From Flavobacterium potami (GTDB lineage Bacteria; Bacteroidota; Bacteroidia; Flavobacteriales; Flavobacteriaceae): a DNA stretch of 64,000 nt. This document shows positions 1 to 8,963 of this stretch, piece after piece (the stretch's first letter is position 1; each line of letters opens with the position of its first letter). The stretch lies in assembly GCF_020026915.1 (NCBI RefSeq), contig NZ_JAINUY010000007.1:310001-374000 (forward strand). The letters run 5' to 3'. The translations under genes and the position numbers were made by a program. The notes beneath the pieces are model-generated. The model did no database searches. It was not told the DNA's origin and saw only the letters and a list, made by a program, of their open reading frames with translations.

Positions 1-332
1 TCCAGATTGTTCTGAATCATGTGCATAATCGCTTTTGCCTGCAATGATTTTCCTGGATATTCGTCAATTGGTCTTGCGTACATTTTATAATCCGGACGAA
101 GACGATACATATAAATTCGGCCGTAAGTTTCTAATTCTTCTGAAAATTCAGGAAGTAACTCGGCGTGGTGTTTTGGATTAAAATAACGCAAAGCATTTTT
201 CAACGCCAGCTTTTTTTCTTCTGCCGAAAGAATTTCTTTTCGTTTCGGAGCATGATTAATAGCCGGATCGTAAGCCTGCTTTTGAGGTAATATAGAAGGT
301 ATTCCTTGTTGTATTTGTTCTTTGAAAGTCAT
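1..332 (-). CDS. hutU: Urocanate hydratase, N-terminal part (runs off the window)
   Basis: Only the first 110 codons are present; the gene continues beyond position 1. The start is the ATG at 330-332. The N-terminal segment, with MTFKEQIQQGIPSILPQ, an ALRYFNPKHHAEL stretch and GRIYMYRLRPDYKMYARPID, matches the beginning of the urocanate hydratases found in Bacteroidota. The enzyme is cytoplasmic, uses tightly bound NAD+ and converts urocanate to imidazolonepropionate in histidine degradation. The NAD-binding and catalytic parts lie outside the window. Other hut genes would be expected on the missing side. The assignment rests on recognising the N-terminus only. Confidence 0.8.
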   Translation of the reverse strand, partial: MTFKEQIQQGIPSILPQKQAYDPAINHAPKRKEILSAEEKKLALKNALRYFNPKHHAELLPEFSEELETYGRIYMYRLRPDYKMYARPIDEYPGKSLQAKAIMHMIQNNL

Positions 333-698
333 TTTTTTTAAGATACTAAGTTGCTGAGCTTCTAAGTTGCTAAGATATTTTAGCAAGATGAATATCAGAT
401 TAATTTTTTGTTTTTTTAATATGTCGCCCCGATGGGGCTTTAACATGACAGATTGCTAATTAATCCTATAAATATGTCGCTCCTAACGGAGCTGAAAAAA
501 AATAGTAAATCCAGATGCAAAGACTTGGAAAGTTCTATATATATTTTGCTCCTAATGGAGCTGATAAATTCGTTAAACCCAAATGTAAAGCCTTGGAAAG
601 GCGAAATATTTATAGAAAATCATAATCACCCACAAAAAGCTCCAGCGGAGCGAAATAAATTGGTAATTATCTAATTTTCAAATTGTCACATTATCTCA
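333..698. repeat. Gene-free stretch holding four GC-rich palindromes
   Basis: Between hutU and the dehydrogenase I see no convincing gene. There are four short hairpins: 426-438 (GCCCC/GGGGC), 479-492 (GCTCC/GGAGC), 548-561 (GCTCC/GGAGC) and 639-651 (GCTCC/GGAGC), with 3-4 nt loops. The words ATGTCG (421-426 and 474-479) precede the first two, and the stretch 'AAAG-CTTGGAAAG' recurs between hairpins 2 and 4. A 73-codon open frame at 453-674 is built from these repeats and is not likely to be translated. The stretch also carries the word pattern 'AAGTTGCTAAG' near 350-385. Confidence 0.6.
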
Positions 699-1673
699 TT
701 AATTATAAACCTCTTCATTAACACAAAACGGCATTTTCTTATCTTCAAAAAGTGCGATGATATTTTGTGCAGCGCAAACCGCCATTCCGTTTCGGGCTTC
801 GTAAGTTGCTGAACCAATATGTGGTAAAACACAACAGTTTGGAAGGGACAATAACGGATTATCAGATTTCATAGGTTCTGGATTTGTAACATCCAATCCA
901 GCACCCCAGATTATATTATTCGTTAAAGCGTGAAATAAATCATCTTCATTTTGAAATTTCCCTCTTGCCGTATTAATGAAAATCGCATTAGATTTCATTT
1001 TTGCAAAAGTAGTTGCATTGAAAATTTCGTTGTTTTCTTCACTGTAATTAGAATGAATACTCAAAACATCACTTTCTGTAAGTAAGGTTTCAAAATCTAC
1101 ATATTTAGCATCTAGTTCTTTTTCGGCTTCTTTATTATGAGAACGATTGTGGTAAATAATGTTCATTCCGAATGCAGCTTTGCATTTTTTAGCCATTTCA
1201 AAACCAATTCTTCCCAAACCAAAAATCCCAAGAGTTTTACCGTAAAGTTCTTGACCTAAATTGGCTAACGGATCAAAACTTCCCCAATTATCATTTAGAA
1301 TTCTTTTGTGATTAAAAAATGATTTTCTGGCTACGCTTTGCATCAATAAAAAAGCAATATCAGACGTAGCTCTGCTCAAAACGTCGGGTGTATTTCCAAC
1401 AGGAATTTTTCTACTATTTGCTGACGGAATATTTACAGCATCAAATCCGACAGAAAATAAAGCGATGCCTTTTAAATTCGGACATTGCTCAAAAAAATCT
1501 TCGTCTAATTTATTTGTTCCAACATTTAGCAGCGCATCATGTTCTTGACAGATTTTTATAAACTCTTCTCTCGATAAAACATTCTTTGTTGGATTTATCG
1601 TAAGGCTGATTTCTTTTTCCTGAAGCAGTTTAATGCCGATTTCGGGTATATTTTTATTGATAAAAACCTTCAT
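699..1673 (-). CDS. D-isomer-specific 2-hydroxyacid dehydrogenase (NAD-dependent)
   Basis: The protein (324 aa) has the two-domain layout of the D-2-hydroxyacid dehydrogenase family: an N-terminal substrate domain, a Rossmann fold with GIFGLGRIG, and the catalytic set Arg (in NTARGKF), Glu (in NPEPM) and His (in LPHIGSAT). It should reversibly reduce a small 2-keto acid such as glyoxylate, hydroxypyruvate or pyruvate with NAD(P)H in the cytoplasm. The exact substrate cannot be read from the sequence; the nearest look-alikes are glyoxylate/hydroxypyruvate reductases. It lies 11 nt downstream of the small DUF5522 gene on the same strand, so the two are probably cotranscribed. A second family member lies at 15195-16214. 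Confidence 0.88.
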   Translation of the reverse strand: MKVFINKNIPEIGIKLLQEKEISLTINPTKNVLSREEFIKICQEHDALLNVGTNKLDEDFFEQCPNLKGIALFSVGFDAVNIPSANSRKIPVGNTPDVLSRATSDIAFLLMQSVARKSFFNHKRILNDNWGSFDPLANLGQELYGKTLGIFGLGRIGFEMAKKCKAAFGMNIIYHNRSHNKEAEKELDAKYVDFETLLTESDVLSIHSNYSEENNEIFNATTFAKMKSNAIFINTARGKFQNEDDLFHALTNNIIWGAGLDVTNPEPMKSDNPLLSLPNCCVLPHIGSATYEARNGMAVCAAQNIIALFEDKKMPFCVNEEVYN

Positions 1674-1684
1674 TGTTTGGTATT

Positions 1685-1864
1685 CTAATTTTTATTTATT
1701 CTTCCTGTTTTTTTATCATATCCGTATGGACAATGGCGACAACCGCTTTTGCAGCAATAACCACGTTTCAAATGATGTTTTTCAGTAAAGCATTTGTAAC
1801 CTTCGGGCGTATAATAAAAATCTTCGCCTTCGATTAATTTATTTTCATTACTTTGCTCTTTCAT
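1685..1864 (-). CDS. Small cysteine-rich DUF5522 family protein
   Basis: A 59-residue protein starting at ATG 1862-1864 and ending in TAG at 1685-1687. Its core GYCCKSGCRHCPYGYD carries four cysteines in a CC-x3-C-x2-C arrangement plus a histidine, which I recognise as the DUF5522 family, often found as a short stand-alone protein in Bacteroidota. The cysteine spacing suggests a bound metal (zinc or an iron-sulfur cluster), but this is inference. No function is established that I know of. It precedes the 2-hydroxyacid dehydrogenase in the same direction with an 11-nt gap. Confidence 0.8.
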   Translation of the reverse strand: MKEQSNENKLIEGEDFYYTPEGYKCFTEKHHLKRGYCCKSGCRHCPYGYDKKTGRINKN

Positions 1865-1980
1865 AAATCTGTTTCGGGTTCAATTTCTAGTGAACTTAAA
1901 ATCAAAAATAAAAATATTTGATTATGATTTTATTGAAATCGAACAATTTTATAGCTACAAATTTATAAATTTTACAGCCA

Positions 1981-2307
1981 ATGTTTCTGATTGTTGCTAA
2001 ATATTTAATTCCGAAAGGGTATCGTGGAATGACATTATTTCCTTTTGTTTTAGTTAAATATGATTTTGATAAAGGAAACAAAGTTTTCGTCAATCACGAA
2101 AAAATACATTTAAGACAACAACTAGAAATGTTAGTTTTTCCGTTCTATATTTGGTATGTTTTAGAATTTTTTATTCGTTTAATTCAATACAAAAACAAAG
2201 ATTTGGCGTATCGAAATATTAGTTTTGAAAGAGAAGCTTATACCAAAGAAACCGATTTGAATTACCTGAAAAAACGATCTTTTTTTCGATTTCTGCATTA
2301 TTTGTAG
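1981..2307 (+). CDS. Small membrane-associated protein with an HExxH motif
   Basis: A 108-residue protein that I do not recognise by name. It contains H39-E-K-I-H43, the HExxH zinc-binding signature, followed by a hydrophobic stretch near residues 52-67 and then FEREAY (Glu83/Glu85), which could supply the third zinc ligand of a gluzincin-type protease. Basic residues and a further hydrophobic segment sit at the N-terminus. The arrangement recalls a stripped-down M48/M56 protease core, but the protein is far smaller than those families, so catalytic activity is only a possibility. The start ATG is clear. The gene is divergent from DUF5522 and lies upstream of the desulfhydrase gene. It is probably a conserved Flavobacteriaceae hypothetical protein. 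Confidence 0.72.
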   Translation: MFLIVAKYLIPKGYRGMTLFPFVLVKYDFDKGNKVFVNHEKIHLRQQLEMLVFPFYIWYVLEFFIRLIQYKNKDLAYRNISFEREAYTKETDLNYLKKRSFFRFLHYL

Positions 2308-2403
2308 CTTTAGGGGCTAAGCAATAGGCTTTAAGCTTTACAATATTAAGATGTGAATTATCACTTTTGACTTTCGACTTTCCAACTTTCGACTTAAATT
2401 AAA

Positions 2404-3312
2404 ATGAATCCAGTTTTTAATCAATTCCTAAATATTCAATTTCCAAATGATATTTCGATGACAATTAAGCGTGAAGATTTAATTCACCCTTTTGTTTCAG
2501 GAAATAAATTCAGAAAACTGAAATACAATTTGCTTCAAGCAAAAGCCGAAAACAAAACCACTTTGCTGACTTTTGGCGGAGCGTTCTCCAATCATATTGC
2601 AGCGGTTGCTTATGCAGGAAAAGAGAAAGGTTTTAAAACGATAGGCATCATTCGCGGAGACGAACTTTTAGATAAAATCGAAGAGAATCCAACTTTGAAA
2701 TTTGCTCAAGAAAACGGAATGCAATTCGAGTTTGTTTCGAGGGAAGAGTATCGTTTAAAAAGTGAAGCTTCTTTTATAGAAAAGTTAAAAGATAAGTTTG
2801 GTGATTTTTATCTGGTTCCAGAAGGTGGTACAAACGAATTGGCTGTAAAAGGATGTGAAGAGATTTTGACAAATGAAGATTCTAGTTTTAATTACGTTTG
2901 TTGTGCTGTTGGAACGGGCGGTACAATTTCCGGATTAATAAATAGTGCATTACCAAATCAGAAAATTTTGGGATTTCCAGCGTTAAAAGGTGACTTTTTA
3001 ACCGATGAAATTCGTATTTTTGCCAAAAAAGATAACTGGAATTTAATTTCTGACTATCATTTTGGAGGTTATGGCAAGATAAATTTAGAATTAATCGAAT
3101 TTATAAATGCTTTTTTTGAAGAAAATAAAGTGCCCTTGGATCCAATTTATACAGGAAAGATGGTTTTTGGCGTTATAGATTTAATCCACAAAAATTATTT
3201 TCCTGCACATTCAAAAATTTTACTCATTCACACAGGTGGATTGCAAGGAATTGACGGAATGAATATAAAGTTGAAGCAGAAGAAATTACCAATACTCAAA
3301 ACCAATGATTAA
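2404..3312 (+). CDS. PLP-dependent D-cysteine desulfhydrase / ACC deaminase family protein
   Basis: A 302-residue fold-type II pyridoxal-phosphate enzyme. SGNKFRKLKY holds the likely cofactor lysine, Lys35, and GTGGTISG is the phosphate-binding loop. FGGAFSNHI, downstream, fits the substrate-binding segment of the 1-aminocyclopropane-1-carboxylate deaminase / D-cysteine desulfhydrase family. It probably cleaves D-cysteine to pyruvate, sulfide and ammonia; true ACC deaminase activity would need diagnostic residues that I cannot decide by eye. The length is slightly short of the family's usual 325-340. Its end overlaps the next gene by 8 nt, so translation of the two is probably coupled. Confidence 0.82.
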   Translation: MNPVFNQFLNIQFPNDISMTIKREDLIHPFVSGNKFRKLKYNLLQAKAENKTTLLTFGGAFSNHIAAVAYAGKEKGFKTIGIIRGDELLDKIEENPTLKFAQENGMQFEFVSREEYRLKSEASFIEKLKDKFGDFYLVPEGGTNELAVKGCEEILTNEDSSFNYVCCAVGTGGTISGLINSALPNQKILGFPALKGDFLTDEIRIFAKKDNWNLISDYHFGGYGKINLELIEFINAFFEENKVPLDPIYTGKMVFGVIDLIHKNYFPAHSKILLIHTGGLQGIDGMNIKLKQKKLPILKTND

Positions 3313-4204
3313 AAAAATTGTATTACTTCTCGTAATATTAGCTTTAGCAAGCTGCTCTTCTAGTAAGCCTGCCATCGCGACGACTAAAAAAGCGGCAGCA
3401 ATTCAAACCAGAACAGCTTCAACAAAAAGAGGCGCTCCTGTAAAACCAATCGGAAAAAATTATCCTTCTACAAATAATACAACTGAGGTTATCCAGTCTA
3501 CATCAAAAACAGTTGTTACCAGCGATTTAATTAACAATTATGTATTGCAGTACAAAGAGATTGCAATGGGCAACATGAAAACGTACGGAATTCCGGCAAG
3601 TATTATTTTAGCACAAGGAATTTTAGAATCGGGTGCGGGTAGAGGAGATTTGGCTGTTGATGCTAATAATCATTTTGGAATAAAATGTCATAATGATTGG
3701 TTGGGAGAAAGTGTTCGTCATGACGATGACTCAGCTCAGGAATGTTTTAGAAAATATCCTCAGGCATCAGAATCGTATAGAGATCACGCTTTGTTTTTGG
3801 TTGGAAAAAAGAGATATGCGACCTTGTTTACTTACGAAAAAGACGATTACAAATCTTGGGCAAAGGGTTTAAGAGCAGCAGGTTATGCAACAGATCCTAA
3901 ATATCCAGACAAATTAATCAGTTATATTGAGCGTTACAATTTGCATCAATACGATTGCCAGGTTACAGGAAGGAACTACGTGCCAATTAATACTTCGGCA
4001 CCAACAAGAAGTTCATCTTCAGTTGCAAATTCTGATCCGAAGATAAATATGAATACGTATGATCAAAATGCATATGAAGTTCAAAAAGGAGATACATTAT
4101 ATTCTATTTCAAAAAAATTCAATTTATTGGTGGAAGATTTAAAGAAGAAAAATAATCTAACAGATAATACGATTTCAATCGGGCAGAGGTTGAAGGTGAA
4201 ATAA
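3305..4204 (+). CDS. Glucosaminidase lipoprotein with C-terminal LysM domain
   Basis: A 299-residue exported lipoprotein with a lipobox LALASC (Cys17). A Ser/Thr/Lys-rich linker leads to a glucosaminidase domain at about residues 75-215, with the conserved segments PASIILAQGILESGAGRG (Glu is the probable catalytic acid), NNHFGIKCH and YRDHALFL. A single LysM peptidoglycan-binding domain follows at about 256-298 (YEVQKGDTLYSISKKF). It should hydrolyse beta-N-acetylglucosaminyl bonds in peptidoglycan at the outer membrane's inner face, like FlgJ/AcmA-type enzymes. It overlaps the upstream desulfhydrase gene by 8 nt, and hemL follows after a 59-nt AT-rich hairpin spacer. Confidence 0.9.
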   Translation: MIKKIVLLLVILALASCSSSKPAIATTKKAAAIQTRTASTKRGAPVKPIGKNYPSTNNTTEVIQSTSKTVVTSDLINNYVLQYKEIAMGNMKTYGIPASIILAQGILESGAGRGDLAVDANNHFGIKCHNDWLGESVRHDDDSAQECFRKYPQASESYRDHALFLVGKKRYATLFTYEKDDYKSWAKGLRAAGYATDPKYPDKLISYIERYNLHQYDCQVTGRNYVPINTSAPTRSSSSVANSDPKINMNTYDQNAYEVQKGDTLYSISKKFNLLVEDLKKKNNLTDNTISIGQRLKVK

Positions 4205-4263
4205 TTATCAATTGATAATTGACAATTAATAATTAACAATTATCAAGAAATCTAAAATAAAAA

Positions 4264-5550
4264 ATGTTATATAAAAGAAGTAGTCAGCTTTTTGCTGAAG
4301 CAGAAAAAGTAATTCCGGGAGGAGTAAATTCACCAGTTAGAGCATTTAAAGCCGTTGGAGGAACTCCGATTTTTGTAAAAAGTGCTAAAGGTGCTTATTT
4401 GTATGATGAAGACGGAAACAAATTAATCGATTATATCAACTCTTGGGGACCAATGGTTTTAGGTCATGCGTATCAGCCAGTTGTTGATGCCGTTGTTGAA
4501 AAAGCAAAACTAGGAACTTCATTTGGAATGCCAACAGAATTGGAAACAGAAATTGCAGCTTTGGCGGTTTCTATGGTTCCAAATATTGATAAAATTCGTT
4601 TTGTAAATTCAGGTACAGAAGCTTGTATGAGCGCGATTCGTCTAGCTCGCGGATTTACAAAAAGAGATAAAATTGTAAAATTTGCTGGTTGTTACCACGG
4701 ACATTCAGATTCATTTTTGATTCAAGCAGGAAGTGGAGCTGTAACTTTTGGCTCGCCAAATAGCCCAGGTGTTACAGAAGGAACTGCAAAAGATACTTTG
4801 TTAGCCAAATACAATGATTTAGAAAATGTAAAAACATTGGTAGAAGCTAATAAGGGAGAAATTGCTGCGATTATTATTGAAGCCGTTGCAGGAAATATGG
4901 GATGTATTGTTCCTAAAGAAGGATTCTTGCAAGGTTTAAGAGATTTGTGTACTGCAAACGGAATCTTATTGATTTTTGATGAGGTAATGACAGGTTTCCG
5001 TTTGGCTCGTGGTGGAGTTCAAGAATTATATGGTATTGATGCTGATATCGTAACTTTCGGGAAAGTTATTGGTGGAGGATTGCCTGTTGGAGCTTTCGCT
5101 GCACGCGAAGAAATCATGAATCATTTAGCGCCTCTTGGACCAGTTTACCAAGCAGGAACATTATCTGGAAATCCGTTGGCAATGGCGGCTGGTTTGGCAA
5201 TGTTGAAAGCACTTGATTCTGATAGAGAAATTTTTACTCGTTTAGAAGAAAAAACAGCTTATTTAGAAGCAGGAATCGACAGAGTTTTAAAAGCGAATAA
5301 TGTTGTTTTTACCATCAATAGAGTAGGTTCTATGATTTCGGTTCACTTTGATGCAGATCCAGTTACCGATTTTCAAACGGCTGCAAAAGGTGATAACGAA
5401 ACATTCAAAAAATTCTTCCACGGATTATTGCAAGAAGGAGTTTACATCGCGCCATCTGCATACGAAACGTGGTTCATTACAGATGCATTGACTTACGAAG
5501 ATTTAGATTTTACAATCAATGCAATTGATAAAGTTTCCAAATCATTCTAA
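4264..5550 (+). CDS. hemL: Glutamate-1-semialdehyde 2,1-aminomutase
   Basis: A full-length (428 aa) class-III aminotransferase-fold enzyme that converts glutamate-1-semialdehyde to 5-aminolevulinate in the C5 route to tetrapyrroles. Hallmarks are VIPGGVNSPVRAF at the N-terminus, NSGTEACMSAIRLAR, CYHGHSDSFL, LIFDEVMTGFR, and TFGKVIGGGLPVGAF with the PLP-binding Lys267. It is cytoplasmic. It stands apart from other heme genes here. A strong terminator follows at 5574-5601. Confidence 0.97.
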   Translation: MLYKRSSQLFAEAEKVIPGGVNSPVRAFKAVGGTPIFVKSAKGAYLYDEDGNKLIDYINSWGPMVLGHAYQPVVDAVVEKAKLGTSFGMPTELETEIAALAVSMVPNIDKIRFVNSGTEACMSAIRLARGFTKRDKIVKFAGCYHGHSDSFLIQAGSGAVTFGSPNSPGVTEGTAKDTLLAKYNDLENVKTLVEANKGEIAAIIIEAVAGNMGCIVPKEGFLQGLRDLCTANGILLIFDEVMTGFRLARGGVQELYGIDADIVTFGKVIGGGLPVGAFAAREEIMNHLAPLGPVYQAGTLSGNPLAMAAGLAMLKALDSDREIFTRLEEKTAYLEAGIDRVLKANNVVFTINRVGSMISVHFDADPVTDFQTAAKGDNETFKKFFHGLLQEGVYIAPSAYETWFITDALTYEDLDFTINAIDKVSKSF

Positions 5551-5573
5551 AAAGAATATAGTTAAAAATACTC

Positions 5574-5607
5574 AAGGCTCAATTTTTATTAATTGAGCCT
5601 TTTTTAT
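5574..5607 (+). terminator. Rho-independent terminator after hemL
   Basis: Ten-base-pair stem AAGGCTCAAT (5574-5583) and ATTGAGCCTT (5592-5601), followed by a T-run. It lies 24 nt after the hemL stop. Confidence 0.85.
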
Positions 5608-5674
5608 CAATGATTTTAAAAAGTTAATAAAAAGTTAATACGGGAATATTTTTCTAGTTTATTATCAGAAAAAT

Positions 5675-5682
5675 TATTTTTG
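5675..5682 (+). promoter_or_regulatory. Possible -7 box for the metalloprotease gene
   Basis: TATTTTTG fits the Bacteroidota -7 consensus TAnnTTTG, 31 nt before the ATG at 5713. I see no clear TTG -33 box at the right distance, so this is tentative. Confidence 0.4.
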
Positions 5683-5712
5683 TTTGACAAATAACCATAA
5701 AACCTACCTTAA

Positions 5713-8187
5713 ATGAAGAAATTTTTCATTTTTTCTGCATTAACTGCAATTGCATTATTTCCCACAAACCAATTTGCTCAGAATAAGAAGAAAAAAGACC
5801 AGAAAGAAGCTGTTGCACCTGTGCAGGAAAAGAAACCCGAAACTTCTATTAAAGATTACAATAAAGTCATTACAAAAGAAGCTATTTCTGATGAAGGACT
5901 TTTTACTGTTCACAAAGTAGATAAAAAATATTATTTCGAAATTCCGAATAAGTATTTAAATAAAGACATGCTTTTGGTTAGCAGGTTATCAAAATTACCT
6001 TCAAATTTAGGAGGCGGTTATGTAAATGCTGGCTCTGAAACCAACGAACAACTGATTGTATGGCAGCGTTTTCAAGATAAAATTCTTATCAAATCAAAAT
6101 CGTATAATGCTGTTGCAAACGATTCTTTACCCATTAGTATTTCGGTAAAAGCTAATAATTATGAGCCCACTTTATTTGCATTTGATATTGTAGCATTCAG
6201 TAAAGATTCGGCAAATACTGTTATCGATGTTACTAAATTTTACAGTACAGATGTAAAAGCAATTAGCGGGATCTCTCCAGAAATGCGTGAAACTTACAAA
6301 GTAAAAGGGTTAGACGATTCGAGAAGTTTCATCAATACAATGAAAAGTTTTCCGATGAATATCGAAGTAATTCAGGATTTGACTTATAATGCTTCTAAGC
6401 CTTCTATGTTAGAAGAATCAGAATCTATCAGCATTCAAATGAATCAGTCTATGATTTTATTGCCTGAAATTCCAATGAAACCAAGATTGGCAGATCCGCG
6501 TGTAGGATGGTTTACGATAAGTCAGTACGATTATGGAAGTAACGAACTAAAATCAGATCTTAAAACTTACATCAGACGTTGGAGATTAGAGCCAAAAGAT
6601 CCGGAAGCGTATAATAGAGGAGAATTGGTTGAACCAATCAAACCGATCGTATATTATTTGGACCCAGCGACTCCTGAAAAATTGAAAAAATATATCAAAC
6701 AAGGAATTGAAGAATGGCAGAAACCTTTTGAAACAGCAGGATTTAAAAATGCCATTATTGCAAAAGATGCTCCAACAAAAGAAGAAGATCCAGATTTTAG
6801 TCCAGAAGATGTACGTTATTCTGTAATTCGTTATGTTGCAAGTACAACTCGAAATGCAGTTGGACCAAGTGTTTCAGATCCTAGAACGGGAGAAATTATA
6901 GAAAGCGACGTAATTTGGTATCACAATCATTTACGCTCTTACAGAAACAGATATTTATTAGAAACCGGAGCAGCAAATCCGTCAGCAAGAACCTTACAGA
7001 CCAGCGATGAAGAAATGGGAGAAATGATGCGAATGGTTATTGCGCATGAAGTCGGACATGCATTAGGATTTCCACATAATATGGGAGCTAGCTGTTCTTA
7101 TGATGTAGAAAGTTACAGAAACGGTGCTTTTACACAAGAAAACGGAATTTCTGCAAGTATTATGGATTATGCCCGATTCAATTATATTGCACAACCTGGT
7201 GATCAAAATATTCGTTTTATTAGAAAAATGGGAGCTTATGATCATTATGCTCTGAATTGGGGTTACAGAGTAATTCCGACCGCTAAATCTCCCGAAGCAG
7301 AAACACCAACATTAGACAAGTGGATTTTAGAAAAAGCAGGAAATCCGATATATAAATTTGGAAAACAGAGCAGTACTTTTGATCCGAGTTCTCAAACGGA
7401 AGACATCGGAAATAACTCGATGAAAGCAAGTTCGTACGGACTTAAAAATCTGGAATATGTTGCAAGCCATTTAAGTGAATGGACCAGTACAGCGACTAAT
7501 GACTATGAAGATTTAAATGAATTATACAAAGAGTTATTGGATTGTTGGAGCCGTTATGTTGGGCATGTTGTAACCAATGTTGGTGGGGTTTATGAAAATA
7601 CTAAAAAGCCAAATCAGAAAGGGAATGTTTATGAAGTCGTTCCAAAAGCAAAACAAATTGAAGCGATGAACTGGCTTCAAAAAAATGCATTTGAATCGCC
7701 AACTTGGATTGTTAACACCAAAACATTACAGAATACGGAGTTTGCTGGTTACACAGAAAAGTTTAGAAACTTACAGGTTAGACAGTTGAATAATCTACTG
7801 ACTTTAGGAAGAATAGGTCGATTAATGGATAACGAAATTTTGAGCGGTGATAACTACAAAGCTTTGGATTTCTTTAAAGATGTTCGTAAAGGGATTTGGA
7901 AGGAAGCAAGTACAGCGGGAAATGTAACGGTTTACAGAAGAAATCTTCAAAGAGCCTATATTGACAGAATGGGATATTTGATGACAGAAGAAATTAAACC
8001 AACGGATCGCTCCACAACTTACTACAACGTCTCTCAGTCAGATTTAAGAGCTTTGGTTAGAGGAGAACTAACTGCATTGCGCAAAGCATTGGTTGTTGCG
8101 AAAGCAGGAGGAAGTAATACCGAGACCAAATACCATTATGAAGATTGTATTAAAAGGATTGATTTGATTTTAAATCCGATTAAATAA
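5713..8187 (+). CDS. Secreted zinc-dependent metalloprotease (DUF5117/DUF5118 type)
   Basis: An 824-residue protein with a Sec signal peptide (MKKFFIFSALTAIALFP..., cleavage near residue 22). Its N-terminal half has the DUF5118/DUF5117 look, and the catalytic zinc motif HEVGHALGFPH (His445, Glu446, His449, His455) is the extended HExxHxxGxxH form of metzincins. SIMDYARFNY downstream supplies the Met-turn. It is probably exported to the periplasm or surface; no type IX secretion C-terminal domain is apparent. The substrate is unknown. Length and architecture agree with the large zinc-dependent metalloproteases common in Bacteroidota. The gene is monocistronic, bounded by terminators at 5574 and 8197. 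Confidence 0.9.
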   Translation: MKKFFIFSALTAIALFPTNQFAQNKKKKDQKEAVAPVQEKKPETSIKDYNKVITKEAISDEGLFTVHKVDKKYYFEIPNKYLNKDMLLVSRLSKLPSNLGGGYVNAGSETNEQLIVWQRFQDKILIKSKSYNAVANDSLPISISVKANNYEPTLFAFDIVAFSKDSANTVIDVTKFYSTDVKAISGISPEMRETYKVKGLDDSRSFINTMKSFPMNIEVIQDLTYNASKPSMLEESESISIQMNQSMILLPEIPMKPRLADPRVGWFTISQYDYGSNELKSDLKTYIRRWRLEPKDPEAYNRGELVEPIKPIVYYLDPATPEKLKKYIKQGIEEWQKPFETAGFKNAIIAKDAPTKEEDPDFSPEDVRYSVIRYVASTTRNAVGPSVSDPRTGEIIESDVIWYHNHLRSYRNRYLLETGAANPSARTLQTSDEEMGEMMRMVIAHEVGHALGFPHNMGASCSYDVESYRNGAFTQENGISASIMDYARFNYIAQPGDQNIRFIRKMGAYDHYALNWGYRVIPTAKSPEAETPTLDKWILEKAGNPIYKFGKQSSTFDPSSQTEDIGNNSMKASSYGLKNLEYVASHLSEWTSTATNDYEDLNELYKELLDCWSRYVGHVVTNVGGVYENTKKPNQKGNVYEVVPKAKQIEAMNWLQKNAFESPTWIVNTKTLQNTEFAGYTEKFRNLQVRQLNNLLTLGRIGRLMDNEILSGDNYKALDFFKDVRKGIWKEASTAGNVTVYRRNLQRAYIDRMGYLMTEEIKPTDRSTTYYNVSQSDLRALVRGELTALRKALVVAKAGGSNTETKYHYEDCIKRIDLILNPIK

Positions 8188-8196
8188 TAAAACAAA

Positions 8197-8226
8197 AAAG
8201 AGGCTTAAACAAGCCTCTTTTTTTAT
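8197..8226. terminator. Bidirectional terminator between the protease and the Spy-like gene
   Basis: Stem AAAGAGGCTT (8197-8206) / AAGCCTCTTT (8211-8220) with loop AAAC, T-run on the plus strand and A-run before it. It serves the two convergent genes. Confidence 0.88.
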
Positions 8227-8235
8227 AAACAGAAA

Positions 8236-8676
8236 TTAGATTTTATCTTTTCTGCGCTCTTTCATATTGTCTCTCATTTTTTCTTTTTTCTCTTCTTGCA
8301 AAGCTTTCCATTTTGTGTATTGATCTGCTTTTAAAATTGATTTCATTTTAGCGTCGTTTGCGGCAACTTCATCTTCCATTTGTTTCTTAAAAGCCGCTTT
8401 TTCTTCTGCAGTTGGTTTAACGTTACTGTCTTTTTTATCTTTTCTAGCCTCTTTAAATTTTTCAGCTTTAGCGCTTCTGTCTGCTAAAAGCTGTTTTACT
8501 TGTGCTTGCTGACTGGCATCCAAACTTAATTCAGTTGTCAGTTTTTGAAGCTGTTTTTCATTACGTTGTTCAGGAGTCATTCTTTCCTTATGCTCACGTG
8601 TAGGTTTTTGATCTGCGTCTTGTGCAAAACTTGCTATTCCAACAAATAACATAGCTGCGATAAATAATTTTTTCAT
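8236..8676 (-). CDS. Small periplasmic Spy/CpxP-like protein
   Basis: A 146-residue protein with signal peptide MKKLFIAAMLFVGIASFAQ. The mature part is highly charged and helical: ERMTPEQRNEKQLQKL, then LSLDASQQAQVKQLLADR, then AEEKAAFKKQM and ILKADQYTKW. The alternating 'LxLTxxQ..Q' pattern is like the Spy/CpxP/LTXXQ family of periplasmic chaperones, and close to DUF4890-type proteins in Bacteroidota. It probably binds unfolded proteins or metals in the periplasm, but this is inferred from helical pattern only. It is convergent with the protease gene and shares its terminator. Confidence 0.78.
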   Translation of the reverse strand: MKKLFIAAMLFVGIASFAQDADQKPTREHKERMTPEQRNEKQLQKLTTELSLDASQQAQVKQLLADRSAKAEKFKEARKDKKDSNVKPTAEEKAAFKKQMEDEVAANDAKMKSILKADQYTKWKALQEEKKEKMRDNMKERRKDKI

Positions 8677-8963
8677 GTTAAGTTTTTTTTATTGTTATAT
8701 CGATTAGACTTTGTTAGCAGAAACAGGTTTAATCTCACTTTTAAAATTGTGTTTTATTTAACAAATTGAGAATCAACTTTTTTAAGAATCAGTTTAAATA
8801 AGATTATGATAACGCTAAATCTGTATTTGTAAGTGTTTTACGTTAGATATTTTTTTTAACTTTAGAGAAACTATTGCTTTTCAGTAATTTATGAAAAATA
8901 GTTTTTTAGGTTCCCCATATTTCAGTAATAGATTTTCAAAAACATAATTTAATACTTTATCCT

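Noticed and set aside
453..674. 73-codon open frame between hutU and the dehydrogenase
   Set aside because: It is made of palindromic repeats and lacks codon-like composition and a protein pattern.
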